This document shows positions 47,601 to 64,000 of a DNA stretch of 64,000 nucleotides, piece by piece. Below the pieces are notes generated by a model. It worked only from the letters and a program-made list of their open reading frames with translations. It searched no databases and was not told where the DNA came from. Numbering within the stretch: position 1 is the first letter of the stretch; every line of letters starts with the position of its first letter. The stretch comes from Plantago ovata. Taxonomy: Eukaryota > Streptophyta > Magnoliopsida > Lamiales > Plantaginaceae. The position numbers and the translations under genes are program-made. Location of the stretch: assembly GCA_028274465.1 (NCBI GenBank), contig CM051456.1, positions 114,877,397 to 114,941,396 on the forward strand, read 5' to 3'.

Positions 47601-48735
47601 CATTGTACCCAAGTACATGATGTGAAGGAGGCTGTGATGGTCTTAACAGCTAATTCAAGTGCAGCATACTTCTCATCCCAGGGAACCGGTGTTAAGGTTG
47701 GAATCCTAAGATTGTTCCACTCTTCTTAGCCATGGAGAAAACTTGTATGATAAAAGTTTAAATTGTGCACAGGTTTATAATTGGTCAGGGTCATTAAAGC
47801 ATGTCAACTTCAACAAACAAGTGAAGTGTCTTGCTTTGACAGGTGATAGGCTGTATTGTGGCTGCTCCGGCGACACTATCCAGGTGACAATCTTGCAGTT
47901 ACTGGAGTTGTGTAAATTTTTTAAAGTTATCTCATTCCTTCTTGGTTCTTCGTGAATCATGGAGCAAATTCTTTAAAGTTATCTTCTTCCTTGTTGTTCT
48001 TCGTGAATCATGGAGAGTTGATATATTTCTGATAAGTTTACTGGTATCTAGTTATCTACTGACTACTAATGGAAAGTTTAAAGGAGTGTAGAAACAGATT
48101 TATACATTTGAAATCATGCCTTAAAAGTTGCCATTATTTTTATTTGACAACAGGAGGTGGATCTAAGAACACTAACAACATCAACGTTTTACTCTGGTGC
48201 CAAGAAATTGCTACAAAAACAAACAATCTACTCATTAGAGATTCAGAATGGTATTCTCGTTGCTGGTGGGTCATCATTTGATGGTGTAGCGGGAAAGGTA
48301 TGTGACCTAACCTCCTCCCTCTGCCCAAGAATCTGCAGATGACGATTAAATTTTAAAATCAAACGGTAATGTGCATGTCAGGTATTCAACCTCTCCAGCA
48401 AGGCAATGATCGGGTCTCTAGCAACTGGTCTAGACATTCAGCAAATAACCATAAACAATGACTTCATATTCACTGCCACAAAATGCGGGATCATAGAAAT
48501 ATGGCTGAAAGAAAGAGCCACAAAGATCGCTTATATCAAAACTGGATGTGGGGGTAATTCAAGAATCATGTCCCTGGCTTCCGACTTACACGGGCTAAAG
48601 CTTTTTGCAGGGACATCTGATGGCAGACTACAGGTAACTTCTCGTCATCTTACATCAACATATTAGTATTTTATCCAGCACTTGGTGTTCTAAAGATCTA
48701 ATCATATTTCTTGGCAGACCTGGAGTTTGGACTAA
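41682..48735 (+). CDS. LIN: LIN/CERBERUS-type E3 ubiquitin ligase (U-box, armadillo-like, WD40)
   Basis: Seventeen exons: 41682-42220, 42499-42894, 43002-43059, 43378-43836, 43929-43996, 44425-45672, 45824-45968, 46062-46316, 46408-46717, 46840-46964, 47055-47174, 47262-47393, 47574-47696, 47773-47883, 48154-48297, 48382-48633 and 48718-48735, giving 1500 residues, the family's usual size. The conserved N-terminal region starts MAGKYRFEMDQKDIARSLIT. A Ser-rich linker at about 380-505 holds three 9-residue repeats. The U-box at about 533-605 has PPKDFVCPITGQIFNDPVTL and CPITRQPLDA. Helical ARM-like repeats follow, then WD40 repeats from about 1250 (SSHADGTMKVWETGKRA, LYSGSLDKTIRVW). In legumes LIN/CERBERUS is needed for rhizobial infection threads; non-legume relatives are linked to mycorrhizal or endosomal functions (family knowledge). 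The least certain join is exon 5 to 6, where an exon-like decayed segment lies in the intron. Confidence 0.92.
43477..43557 (+). repeat. 27-bp coding tandem repeat, three units
   Basis: Units 43477-43503, 43504-43530 and 43531-43557 encode SVASDRSNR, SVASDRSNR and SIASDRSNR in the linker before the U-box of the LIN-like protein. They are nearly identical at DNA level, so expansion is recent and copy number may vary. Confidence 0.9.
47915..48020 (+). repeat. Tandem duplication in LIN intron 14
   Basis: TTTAAAGTTATCTCATTCCT, then CTTGGTTCTTCGTGAATCAT and GGAG, is repeated once with small changes about 56 bp further on. Confidence 0.75.
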
Positions 48736-48852
48736 AAAGAGAAGACACTGAGTTTTTCAGTATGAAGACATTATCTGTCTTCATCCGCAGACCTGGAGTC
48801 TGGACTAAAAAGAGAAGACACTGAGGTTTTCAGTATGAACACGTTATCTGTT
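48714..48852 (+). repeat. Tandem duplication of the terminal LIN exon and 3' UTR
   Basis: GCAGACCTGGAGTTTGGACT plus about 45 further bases (from 48714) recurs from 48788 as GCAGACCTGGAGTCTGGACT. Each copy has a splice acceptor AG, encodes TWSLD and stops at TAA. The second copy is intact, so either could act as last exon. Confidence 0.85.
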
Positions 48853-49224
48853 AAAAATGGCTATGTAACATAATTTTAACTAGTCGCAGAGACGACTTAT
48901 TTCGTGCCCTGTGAAGTTTATTTAGATGCGAAATACAGTTATGCTTATTTGAGTGCATTTCGAACAGATATACTCCAACAGCGTGAAGGTGTTAACTGGA
49001 TTAAACCATACACATCCAGTTAGATTGGAGCCACTTTGAAGTTTGATCTGGTTGAACGCTTAAATGGTTCGGACTTATTTTCCTTCTGGCTTCTGGGAAT
49101 CATAATGAAAATATTGCTTTACACATACAAAAATAATTCAAAAGCAGCATTGATGAATTTCAACTCCCTCAGAGGTTCAAATGCCCAATGCACTAGTTCA
49201 TTTGAAACAACAAGTTGCACAGCA
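48853..49224 (+). terminator. 3' flank of the LIN-like gene
   Basis: Non-coding. Poly(A) addition signals are not obvious. It may include the distal 3' UTR. Confidence 0.3.
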
Positions 49225-50620
49225 GTTAGTTAGGTGTCCAAAGGAATAAGAGGAAGGATAAATACTTGGGGCTACCGTTTCTAATGGGAAGAAAGAAATA
49301 TGACCTTTTTTTAATCATATTATTGATAGAGTCACTAGCAGGGTCAATGTGTGCCTGTGTGGTACAATAAGTTTTTATCCTATGTTGGGAGAGCAGTTCT
49401 AATTCAATCAGTCGCAACTTCCATCCCCACTTATATATGCAATGTCTATCACATCAATACCACAGTCTTGTCTGGATAAAGTTAATAGGACTACTAAATC
49501 GTTTTTTTGGAATGCTCAAAGAGAAGAAAGGAAGAGAGCAAGGGTGAGATGGGATACAGTGTGTAAGCCTAAACATTGGGGAGGGTTAGGGATTAGGAAC
49601 TTAAGGGTGGTGCTTAATGAAGCTCCATTGGAAGCTTCTGAATAATCCTCAATCTCTTTGGGCCATTGTTTATAGACATGAGTACTTTTTTCTGGCAGGC
49701 TCAAGCATAAAGCCAACACAGTTGGTTCTAGTAAGTTATGTTGAGGCATAGAGCTAAATTTATGGAGATCATAGGTTGGGCCGTTGGGGGATAGGGTAAA
49801 TGGGCAAGATATTGGGTTCTGGACTGACAAGTGGTGTCATTCTAAAATACTTTCAAATTATGTGATGCATGGTTCTGATATAGATTTATCTCTAAGAGAG
49901 TTTCTGATTTTATTTCTTATGGAGTTTAAAATCACCAAGTTAACTGCATGTTTACCTTCTCATCTGGATCATGAGGTCATAGCCCGTTCCTTTCACCTTC
50001 TACTGGTTAGGAGTGCATATAATAATGCACTTATAGCCCAGAATCTTGACAATTGTTGCATGATAGCCTTCCAACTGTAAGTTGGTTATATAAGAGAAAT
50101 ATGGTATAAAATGAACATTGTCAACTGTGTGGCGCTACTCAGGAGTCTCAGGATCACATTATTTTACACTGCCCTAGTTCTAACACTTTAAGACTTTGGT
50201 GTTGGCAGCATTCCACCCTTACTGGTGTACTACTACTAACTCTGAACTCAGACAAGAACAGGTAATTAATTTCCTGTGGGAAGCCAAGATTAAAGTTTTG
50301 TTTAACAATGAACCTTTGTCTGTGTCAGAACATGCCTTGTTAACTACAACAAGTTGGAAGTCTGTTATTCAGTGTAGTTGGAGACCAACTCCCCTGTTGC
50401 TTTGAACACAGATGGCTCGGTACAAGGTAATCCAGGATTGGCAGGTGTGGGGCAGAAACTCCCTGCATTGGCCATACTACAAATTAATAATATGGCAAAA
50501 ATCTGGGCAATCCGCACTGGCCTTGTGATGGCCATACAGTTTAGGCATCAATGAACTAGAAATATATACCGACTCAACTTATGCAGTGGCGTTAGAGATC
50601 AAGGTGATGAAGATGTCTGA
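49225..50620 (+). mobile_element. Second degenerate LINE fragment
   Basis: Plus-strand pieces in shifting frames: KDKYLGLPFLMGRKK (about 49255) from the end of the RT region; SITSIPQSCLDKVNRTTKSF and RVRWDTVCKPKHWGGLGIRN (49445-49605); NGQDIGFWTDKWC (49797-49835) from the zf-RVT part; and NTDGSVQGNPGLAGVG with a later EIYTDSTYAVA (50403-50590) from RNase H. Many stops and frameshifts separate these, and the endonuclease and catalytic RT are gone. It lies 3' of the LIN-like gene in the same orientation. Confidence 0.8.
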
Positions 50621-51030
50621 AGACTCTGAACATGTAGTTGAAAGTTTGTTTATCATCAACATAATCATGTACTTCGCAGCAGGTAGGTTAACAGAGGCAG
50701 GCGAGATGTTTTTCCCAAAGCCAAATCTCCTCTCCTTTAGGGTCTCCCAAGTGTGGCTTAGACGGGTACAAATTAATATCACTTGTTATTTGACAATTTA
50801 ATTTAAATTTCCTCATTCATTGGTTCAGAGCAAATTAGCCCTAGTAGTCAAAATTGTGCTTGGATCAAATTAGGTGGAATTAAGGCCAATTCCTTTGTAA
50901 AATCAAGTTCAATTCCCTAAATAATACTCCAGTACTGGTTCTAGAACACTAGTCTGTCCCATTGCAAAGCTTGTGAGTTGGATTGGGGTCATAACAAACT
51001 TTCTTAAAGCACATATAGTAAATGTTATCC
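50621..51030. other. Intergenic between LINE remnant and snoRNA cluster
   Basis: No gene recognised. Minus-strand TTTGCTCTGAACCAATGA (about 50839-50822) has a D-box-like CTGA but no matching C box. Confidence 0.4.
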
Positions 51031-51033
51031 TCC

Positions 51034-51126
51034 AAGATGTTCAGATGAGCTTGTTAGAAAAAGCTGCCTGATTTCAACTCGGGTGATAATCAATTTAGGG
51101 TGCTGCATTCATCCCAAAGACATCTT
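51034..51126 (-). ncRNA. Possible fourth box C/D snoRNA (weak)
   Basis: A perfect 7-bp terminal stem AAGATGT (51126-51120) with ACATCTT (51040-51034) and a D box CTGA (51044-51041) directly before it. The C box is poor (GGATGAA at 51114-51108) and sits 5 nt from the stem. The guide candidate before D, AACAAGCTCAT, contains 8 nt complementary to a 25S rRNA segment UGAGCUUG. Context in the cluster is supportive, structure is not. Confidence 0.3.
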
Positions 51127-51203
51127 AATTTGCCAGAGAGTCAAACTTCAGCCCCATTACAGATTAGAACAAATTAAATTTAATGAAAAGAAATAATTAA
51201 CAA

Positions 51204-51295
51204 GCACTCAGAATGAAAAGGACTTAATAGTTTTTAGATAGCATATCAAAGATCAACCGATTGGTTCATCTCATTCAAGTATCTCCTCATAGTGC
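51204..51295 (-). ncRNA. Box C/D snoRNA candidate, 25S rRNA guide
   Basis: 92 nt on the minus strand. Terminal stem GCAC (51295-51292) with GTGC (51207-51204). C box ATGAGGA (51290-51284, one mismatch to RUGAUGA). D box CTGA (51211-51208). The antisense element before D, AAGTCCTTTTCAT, is complementary over 13 nt to plant 25S rRNA AUGAAAAGGACUU as I remember it, which predicts 2'-O-methylation of the A after AUG in that stretch. Target identity rests on memory of the rRNA and needs alignment. Confidence 0.7.
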
Positions 51296-51366
51296 CCCTT
51301 AGGTAAACAATTAAATAACAAAAAGAAGAAAAAAAAAACAACATTAAAGAGGAAAAGGAAAGGGAT

Positions 51367-51443
51367 GCATTCAGAATGAGTAGGAGGTTGAATAATCCTT
51401 CATGAATTGATCGGAAACAAATTCAATTTCATCCTCATCATGC
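51367..51443 (-). ncRNA. Box C/D snoRNA candidate, 25S rRNA guide
   Basis: 77 nt on the minus strand. Stem GCA (51443-51441) with TGC (51369-51367), extended by the flanking T/A. Perfect C box TGATGA (51440-51435), D box CTGA (51374-51371). The antisense element CCTCCTACTCATT before D is complementary to the conserved 25S/28S segment GAGUAGGAGG (10 nt firmly, up to 13 if the plant sequence begins AAUGAG). Predicted methylated base is the A of that GAG. No convincing D' guide. Confidence 0.72.
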
Positions 51444-51501
51444 TAATTCCAACAGAATCGATTAAAAACAGAAAAGAAAAAAAGTAGCTGAGAAAATAAT
51501 T

Positions 51502-51580
51502 CCATCAGAAATAGAGGATAATAGTACATCAAAGGAATCAGACGACCGTCGTGAGATGTATATCCGAATTCATCATTTGG
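51502..51580 (-). ncRNA. Box C/D snoRNA, snR73/U35-type guide for 25S rRNA
   Basis: 79 nt on the minus strand. C box ATGATGA (51576-51570), D' box CTGA (51541-51538), C' box TGATG (51531-51527), D box CTGA (51508-51505); the ends CCA and TGG pair. The element before D', TCTCACGACGGTC, is perfectly complementary over 13 nt to 25S rRNA GACCGUCGUGAGA. The fifth base upstream of D' pairs with the C I count as 2959 in yeast numbering, the site methylated by yeast snR73 and human U35. All four boxes plus this guide make it the best supported of the cluster. Confidence 0.85.
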
Positions 51581-51589
51581 CAGAGAAAC

Positions 51590-51760
51590 ATTTGAAAATC
51601 AAACTAACAATCCGTTAAGAAAGGTGAAAAATTATAGAAATGGAGCAGATCAAACAGAAGGGGTGCAGAAATGAAGAACACGCATGAAATTGATTCCAGA
51701 GAGGCTGATTTGGTTTCAAGGAGAAAACATGAGAGATTTAAAGGAGGCGACGTTGTCTAA
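51590..51760 (-). ncRNA. 5' leader of the snoRNA precursor transcript
   Basis: Between the telo-box and the first snoRNA there is no long reading frame on the minus strand. It resembles an untranslated leader (pyrimidine-rich, e.g. CTCATGTTTTCTCCTTG). Whether it belongs to a polycistronic snoRNA precursor or a non-coding host is open. Confidence 0.4.
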
Positions 51761-51895
51761 CTAGGGTTTTGTAAACACTGTCCGCCGTTTGATTTTTCTC
51801 GAGTCCAGAGCCCATAAACTGTTTCCTGTGGTGAATAATGGCCCATTGGATTAGTTGGGCCTCTGGAAAATGTTACTCAAGTGGCCCCTCTCGCA
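51761..51895 (-). promoter_or_regulatory. Telo-box and site II promoter, probably of the snoRNA cluster
   Basis: On the minus strand: telo-box AAAACCCTAG (51770-51761), TGGGCT (about 51814), AATGGGCCAT (about 51847-51838), AGGCCCAACT (about 51862-51853, TGGGCC on the plus strand) and GGGGCCACTTG further out. Telo-box plus site II (TGGGCC/T) is the known promoter pairing of plant snoRNA and ribosomal-protein genes. It could also act divergently on the ArgRS gene starting at 52186. Confidence 0.65.
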
Positions 51896-52185
51896 ACTTC
51901 TTCAGATAAGTTGTTCTTGGGAGGTTGGGATAGAAAGTGCACAAAATGACAACAATATTAGCAACCCCAATTTATTTAAACATATTTATTAAAAAAAAAG
52001 TCCATAAAAATATTGGCAATTTTAATTAACATCGCGGATGGAAATTGGAATTACGAAAATTCTAAAACCCTAGAGTCCCCCGGTCTACTCGAACAAAGGA
52101 ACTAAAAAGAAATACACACACCACCTCCACCACGCCAACCAATCTTCTGTACATATATAAACAATACACACACAGCTGCAGTGTA

Positions 52186-59775
<7,590 letters not shown>

Positions 59776-60495
59776 TTGTCTCGATTATTTCTGAAATATT
59801 AAGTCATGTTAGACTTTTGGAGGTATAATGTTGCTGTACATACCAATCATGACATGTGTGGTCGAACTAACTATAGCTTTTTAGCGGCAACATTATCATT
59901 AGTTCTTATGATTAATTTACCCAAACAGCAGTTTGGTTTGGATTGGGTCCATTGGCACGTCAATATCCGCATTTTGATATAAAAAAGCTGTTAATGAGTT
60001 GATGCCACTTGCTAAAAGTAGAATACCGTATCTCTCTACCTTTTAATTTTTGTACAAGATGGAAAAGATGTATCTGCATGACTATTCCATTTGCGAGCAA
60101 GGGTACAAAAAGTACCCAGTTATTTTAACTCAACTCTTGGTTCCCTTTCCGTGAATAAATGAGCTGGGCGAGACATAAATGATGATGGTGCTATAGTGAT
60201 GTTCCAACCTAAACTCGTACATTTTCAATTTACCCGTCATCCACAAATTAATCAATCCAACTTGGGGCGTCGATTTGTTTATTAGGTTAGTCATTGTTAA
60301 TTATGGACCTTTGTATTTTGAAGGAGAGATCCAATTCAGTCAAAAAAATTGTCCGGACGCCATAAAGAATACAATAATTTTGAATCTCAAACATGTGAAA
60401 TCGATTCAAGATGAATAAAACAAGTTTTGTTGAGATGCCACTGCCTACGCATGTATTGGCTATTATCCTAAATACTACTCCCTCCATCATCTACA
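59776..60495 (+). terminator. 3' UTR of ArgRS and intergenic DNA
   Basis: No gene recognised. The 3' UTR probably ends within the first few hundred bases. Confidence 0.35.
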
Positions 60496-60499
60496 TACA

Positions 60500-60660
60500 A
60501 CGGTAAGGAGGTGGGATAGCGAAAGAGAGGTCAGGGTTCAATTCTCGGGGGAAGTTATAAGGTTGGTTTATGTGTGGAGAAATAAGATGGTTTAGGAAGT
60601 TTGTGTATCATCAGGAGTTCTTGTAATATTTACCGTGTCACAAAAAGAGAATAGAGGTTT
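60500..60660 (+). mobile_element. SINE-like element, plus orientation
   Basis: CGGTAAGGAGGTGGGATAGC, then the B-box region GTCAGGGTTCAATTCTCGGG, then a tail with AGGAGTTCTTGTAATATTTA and CCGTGTCACAAAAAG. The tail matches the minus-strand element at 60935-61085 (AGGAGTTGTTGTAATATTGG, CCGTTTCAAAAAATG), so they are one family. Confidence 0.55.
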
Positions 60661-60934
60661 ACTACTAAAACTTTGAATGTGATGAGATCTCTGACGAACT
60701 GGGAATATCTGATCCGTGAGACGGATTACATCCAACGGTATTGACGCAAATAAATAAAATTTAGGAGAGAGAAAGACATAAACTCGCAAAATCAAGAGAC
60801 TTTCAATAAATATTGAGTAAAAAAGAAACCATTCGTATTCATCTACGGTGAGAGTGACAGCTAGGGTTGGTTGATTTATATAACAGACCACGAACATTCA
60901 AGGATCTCACGGGCTAAAGGCCTAACATGCTAAG

Positions 60935-61085
60935 CTCAAAATAAAAGATCATTCATTTTTTGAAACGGCCAATATTACAACAACTCCTACACTACTTATA
61001 TACAATGTCCTATATCACCTGATGTCTTCGTTGAGAATCGAACCATGCACATCTACTTCACCAACCCAACTCCCTTCCACTGGAC
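60935..61085 (-). mobile_element. SINE-like element, minus orientation
   Basis: The minus strand reads GGTGGTCCAGTGGAAGGG (A-box-like), GCATGGTTCGATTCTCAACG (B box), then CGAAGACATCAGG and the shared tail GTAATATTGGCCGTTTCAAA. Confidence 0.6.
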
Positions 61086-61182
61086 CACCTTTTAACTCCT
61101 AATAAAATATCATTCTAAACTCCTACGGATAAGATATTAATTTGTACATATAGATTATTTGTTATTAATTTTCTTTGACCAA

Positions 61183-61305
61183 TGAGGTCTAGCTCAATTG
61201 GTTAGACTGAGGTGTCATGACTCTAGAGGTCATAGGTTCAATTCTCGCCAAGTGCGTGATTATTTATAGTTTATTACTTTGTAATGTTACTTATTAACAA
61301 GATAT
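61183..61305 (+). mobile_element. tRNA-derived SINE, longer copy
   Basis: A box GTCTAGCTCAATTGGTTAGA and B box AGGTTCAATTCTCGCCAAGT at tRNA spacing, followed by GATTATTTATAGTTTATTAC and TTTGTAATGTTACTT. From GACTGAGGTGTCATGAC on it matches the SINE inside Helitron copy 1. Flanking AAGATATTAA (61131, 61300) may be a degenerate target duplication but lies ~40 bp from the apparent 5' end. Confidence 0.7.
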
Positions 61306-61559
61306 TAAAGATAATTGCGATTAGGTTTCCAGGCTTGCTTAGAAATGATGTGGCTATCATCTTTCTGATTGTGTGGGTCGTACGAACTAATTGCCACGCT
61401 TGGGTCGGGAGGAATTCCATCAATACTCCCCTCGAAAAAACAACCTTCTCTCCAAGGTTGAGCCCTCGAAACTGTTGCTGCAACTTCTCCAATGATTACC
61501 ACGTTGCCTCCTTCGGTTCTAGTGCATTCCACCGAACCACCCCCTGTCGAGGGTTTCCG

Positions 61560-61775
61560 AACCAACGAAAATCAAGTAGTTCCTCAGGTTCTAATCTCCG
61601 CATTTTATCCTTACTCGTGTTTGATCTGGAAACTCCCCAATTCTAAAATTGCTCAAAAGCAAACACGCTTAACCTTTGAGTTCTTTTGGATGGATTTCCA
61701 AAAATGAAGATGCACCTTGTTGGTATGAGTATCGTTCCCAATCAAGTCTTTGAAATTCTGAGGCCTTACAACCGT
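61560..61775 (-). mobile_element. Cassandra LTR fragment, reversed
   Basis: The minus strand reads ACTCATACCAACAAGGTGCA, CTTCATTTTTGGAAATCCAT and CCAAAAGAACTCAAAGGTTA, then AGCGTGTTTGC: the LTR segment with its 5S-like box as in 4822-5611. No internal region is attached, so it is a solo or truncated LTR. Confidence 0.6.
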
Positions 61776-62930
61776 AGTCTAATATAATTACGTTTGTTTA
61801 ACAATTTTAAATAATTACTTCATTTACTATGCGAATTTGTGAGATTTGCCTAATATGCATTAAAGGGTACAATTTTAAATGTTACTCCTCAGATTCCTCG
61901 TTTAGGGCGGTTGAAAAGATTACACAATTACAAAATTTTAACTTGGTAAAAGATAAAAAAATATGGATCGGAGAAATAGAAAATGAAGAACAACAACACC
62001 CCACGTTAAGGGCGGTTAAAAAACTCCATCATCTCCATCTGGCCGATTTAAATGCGTCAGTCTCAGTATTAAACTATTTACTACTAGTACTATAACTATA
62101 TATATATTTATTAAATATATCTTTCCTTGCCTGCCGGTCCTGGTCCCACTTCCAGCTGTTTCTCTGTCTCCAGTCTATTCCTTCAGATCCATATCACAAC
62201 CCTCCAATTCTTTCCAATTATAACTCCAAAGTTCCAATATTTTCATCCGGCAGTAGATATACATATGTAAATAAGTTAAAATGTATCAATAATTTATTAC
62301 AATTTGGCTATGGCCTATGGTTACAAAACTTCTGGACCGCCTTCAAGTTGTGCATTGAGACTGAGGTGAACAAATCCACACTACATACATTAAAGTGGTC
62401 CATAATTTCTTCAGAGATTAATCATTGTTATCAATTTTAAATTAAAAATAAACTTATAGTGCACTAATGAAATTTTGGGAGTTAAGTAGGAGTATATTTC
62501 TATAGCCCTCACAAGTCACAACATTGAAAGATAGATATTTTTGTAGTTTGTTTTAAGTTTGAATCTAATATATTAAGGAGGATAATTGTTATAAAAATAA
62601 TTCGATGAATTTGAATACCATAAAATAAAACATGGTAATTCAATTATGTATAGTTACTAACCTCAACATTATACAGTAAAAATATTATGTGATTGCACTT
62701 TTTCAAAATGTTATTATTTTTTATGCTAAAAGGGAAAATATTTATAATCACAGTCATTTTAAGAACAATTAGTTAATTATATTCCTAAGAAAATAAAGTG
62801 ATTGGAGTAAATAATTAATTAATTATATAATACTCCGTAATTTTTGTATAATAAGGTTAATAATGACGAACAGCAATAATAATCTTTTCCAAAAAAATCC
62901 CATGATCACCTCTCCCACAAACGTGATTTC
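61776..62930. promoter_or_regulatory. Intergenic and upstream region of beta-tubulin
   Basis: AT-rich with no gene or element recognised. A duplicated TTTAGGGCGGTTGAAAAGAT / TAAGGGCGGTTAAAAAACTC pair lies at about 61901 and 62006. Confidence 0.45.
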
Positions 62931-62936
62931 ATTGAT

Positions 62937-62943
62937 TATATAA
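62937..62943 (+). promoter_or_regulatory. TATA box of the beta-tubulin gene
   Basis: TATATAA, 219 bp before the start codon. Transcription would begin near 62970, giving a ~185-nt leader that contains the CT repeat TCTCTCTCTCTCACC (about 63042), common in plant housekeeping leaders. Confidence 0.6.
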
Positions 62944-63155
62944 TCCCACGAACCGCAGCATAACTACCGCAGAGAAAATCACGGGACTCTTTAAAAATCT
63001 CTCCCTTCCCTCCTCGCCTGCCAATACCATCATCACATTTATCTCTCTCTCTCACCCAAACATTATTAACCACCTCCCACATTTCCCCTTCACATTCTTC
63101 TGCAGGCGATTGCAGACAAAAACCAAAACCTAAATCAAATACCAAAAATTCAAAA

Positions 63156-63558
63156 ATGAGAGAAATCCTTCACATTCAAGGAGGACAATGCGGTAACCAG
63201 ATCGGATCCAAGTTCTGGGAGGTCATCTGTGACGAGCACGGTGTAGATCCCACCGGCAAGTTCAAGCCAGACACCTCCGAATCCGACACTCAGTTGGAGC
63301 GCATCAATGTTTACTTCAACGAGGCCTCTGGCGGAAGGTATGTTCCACGCGCCGTCCTTATGGATCTGGAGCCTGGGACCATGGATTCCATCAGATCCGG
63401 TCCCTACGGTCAGATCTTCCGACCTGATAACTTCGTCTTCGGTCAGTCCGGTGCTGGAAACAACTGGGCGAAAGGTCATTACACTGAGGGGGCGGAGCTG
63501 ATTGATGCTGTGCTCGATGTGGTTCGCAAGGAGGCGGAGAATTGCGATTGCTTGCAAG
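63156..63558 (+). CDS. Beta-tubulin, first exon (gene cut by window end)
   Basis: The exon encodes residues 1-134 plus one base of the next codon, then a donor (CTTGCAAG-GTCTG). It starts [20 protein letters not shown]; the M-R-E-I start is the conserved signal for co-translational tubulin mRNA autoregulation (family knowledge). It contains the nucleotide-binding segment [20 protein letters not shown] and ends ENCDCLQG, the usual first intron position in plant beta-tubulins. The remaining exons, with GGGTGSG, would lie beyond 64000; 63559-64000 is intron 1. Codon use is GC-richer than the surroundings, as in highly expressed genes. It builds microtubules as the alpha-tubulin partner. Confidence 0.96.
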
Positions 63559-64000
63559 GTCTGTTCGTTTTGTACTATCTCCGTTCGTTTTATTCCTTTA
63601 TTAAGCTTTGTTATCTGTAAAATGATGTTATCATCTGAGATTGCTGCTTATGTGTATTGGAAATGTGGATTCCGTCTGTTAGATCGGCGTGATGTGAGAT
63701 TTGTGTGTGTTTAGGGCGCTAATATCTGATGTGGAGATGTTGATCCTTTTGCGTATTCGTTTTCTGATCTAGAAATTCTGTCGGCCTGCCTAGGGTTTGT
63801 TGATGCGTGTGTTTGGTTTAGTGTTTATTTTTTCCTATAGTGTTTTTCAGTATTTAAGTCCAGTTGGTGGTATTGTGAAGGAGAATGTGGTTTTATTAGC
63901 TTTTGATTTCAGTAATGAGATTGTTGGAGTTCTGAATGTTTTGCTTCTCCAGGATCGTTTATTGATCTCGTTCCTTAGGTTGTTGTTATGGTGATAGCCT

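Noticed and set aside
41682-48735. LIN-like gene as a pseudogene because of stops at 44191 and 44232
   Set aside because: Splicing from 43996 straight to 44425 joins AG and T into a Ser codon and keeps frame to the end; the stops lie in an intron.

Overview
The window is nuclear DNA of a flowering plant, almost certainly a eudicot. It is AT-rich. Its genes are split by many short GT-AG introns, and decayed retrotransposons, SINEs, MITEs and Helitron-like elements lie between them. I cannot name the species from sequence alone.

Layout. 1-13 kb is an accessory block: a Copia fragment, an intact tRNA-Leu followed by tRNA-Leu-derived debris, a Cassandra-type 5S-promoter TRIM with three LTRs, a decaying tandem array of tRNA-Ala genes invaded by other elements, and two Helitron-like copies placed tail to tail. 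13.2-28.2 kb is genic: a SKU5-similar multicopper-oxidase-like protein (+), the TFIIH subunit TFB4/p34 (+), and, convergent with it, a PSK SIMULATOR-like DUF3475/DUF668 protein (-). 28.3-41 kb is mostly transposon debris (a degenerate L1-type LINE, a third Helitron-like copy, SINEs, hairpin elements, a Cassandra remnant). 41.7-48.7 kb is a complete 17-exon gene for a LIN/CERBERUS-type U-box and WD40 E3 ubiquitin ligase. 49.2-50.6 kb is a second dead LINE. 51.0-51.9 kb holds what looks like a cluster of box C/D snoRNA genes on the minus strand behind a telo-box/site II promoter. 52.2-59.8 kb is a 19-exon arginyl-tRNA synthetase with a probable transit peptide. 60-62 kb is another transposon patch. 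The window ends in the first exon of a beta-tubulin gene (+), cut by the window edge.

Exon models were assembled by hand from splice consensus, phase and family similarity. All five complete models keep frame throughout: 539, 290, 637, 1500 and 671 residues. The genes form no operon or pathway. The most interesting items are the snoRNA cluster, with antisense elements matching 25S rRNA as I remember it (the first predicts the site known in yeast as Cm2959); the tandemly duplicated terminal exon of the LIN gene; the duplicated exon and start region of ArgRS; the three-LTR Cassandra; and the tail-to-tail Helitron pair with a datable insertion history.
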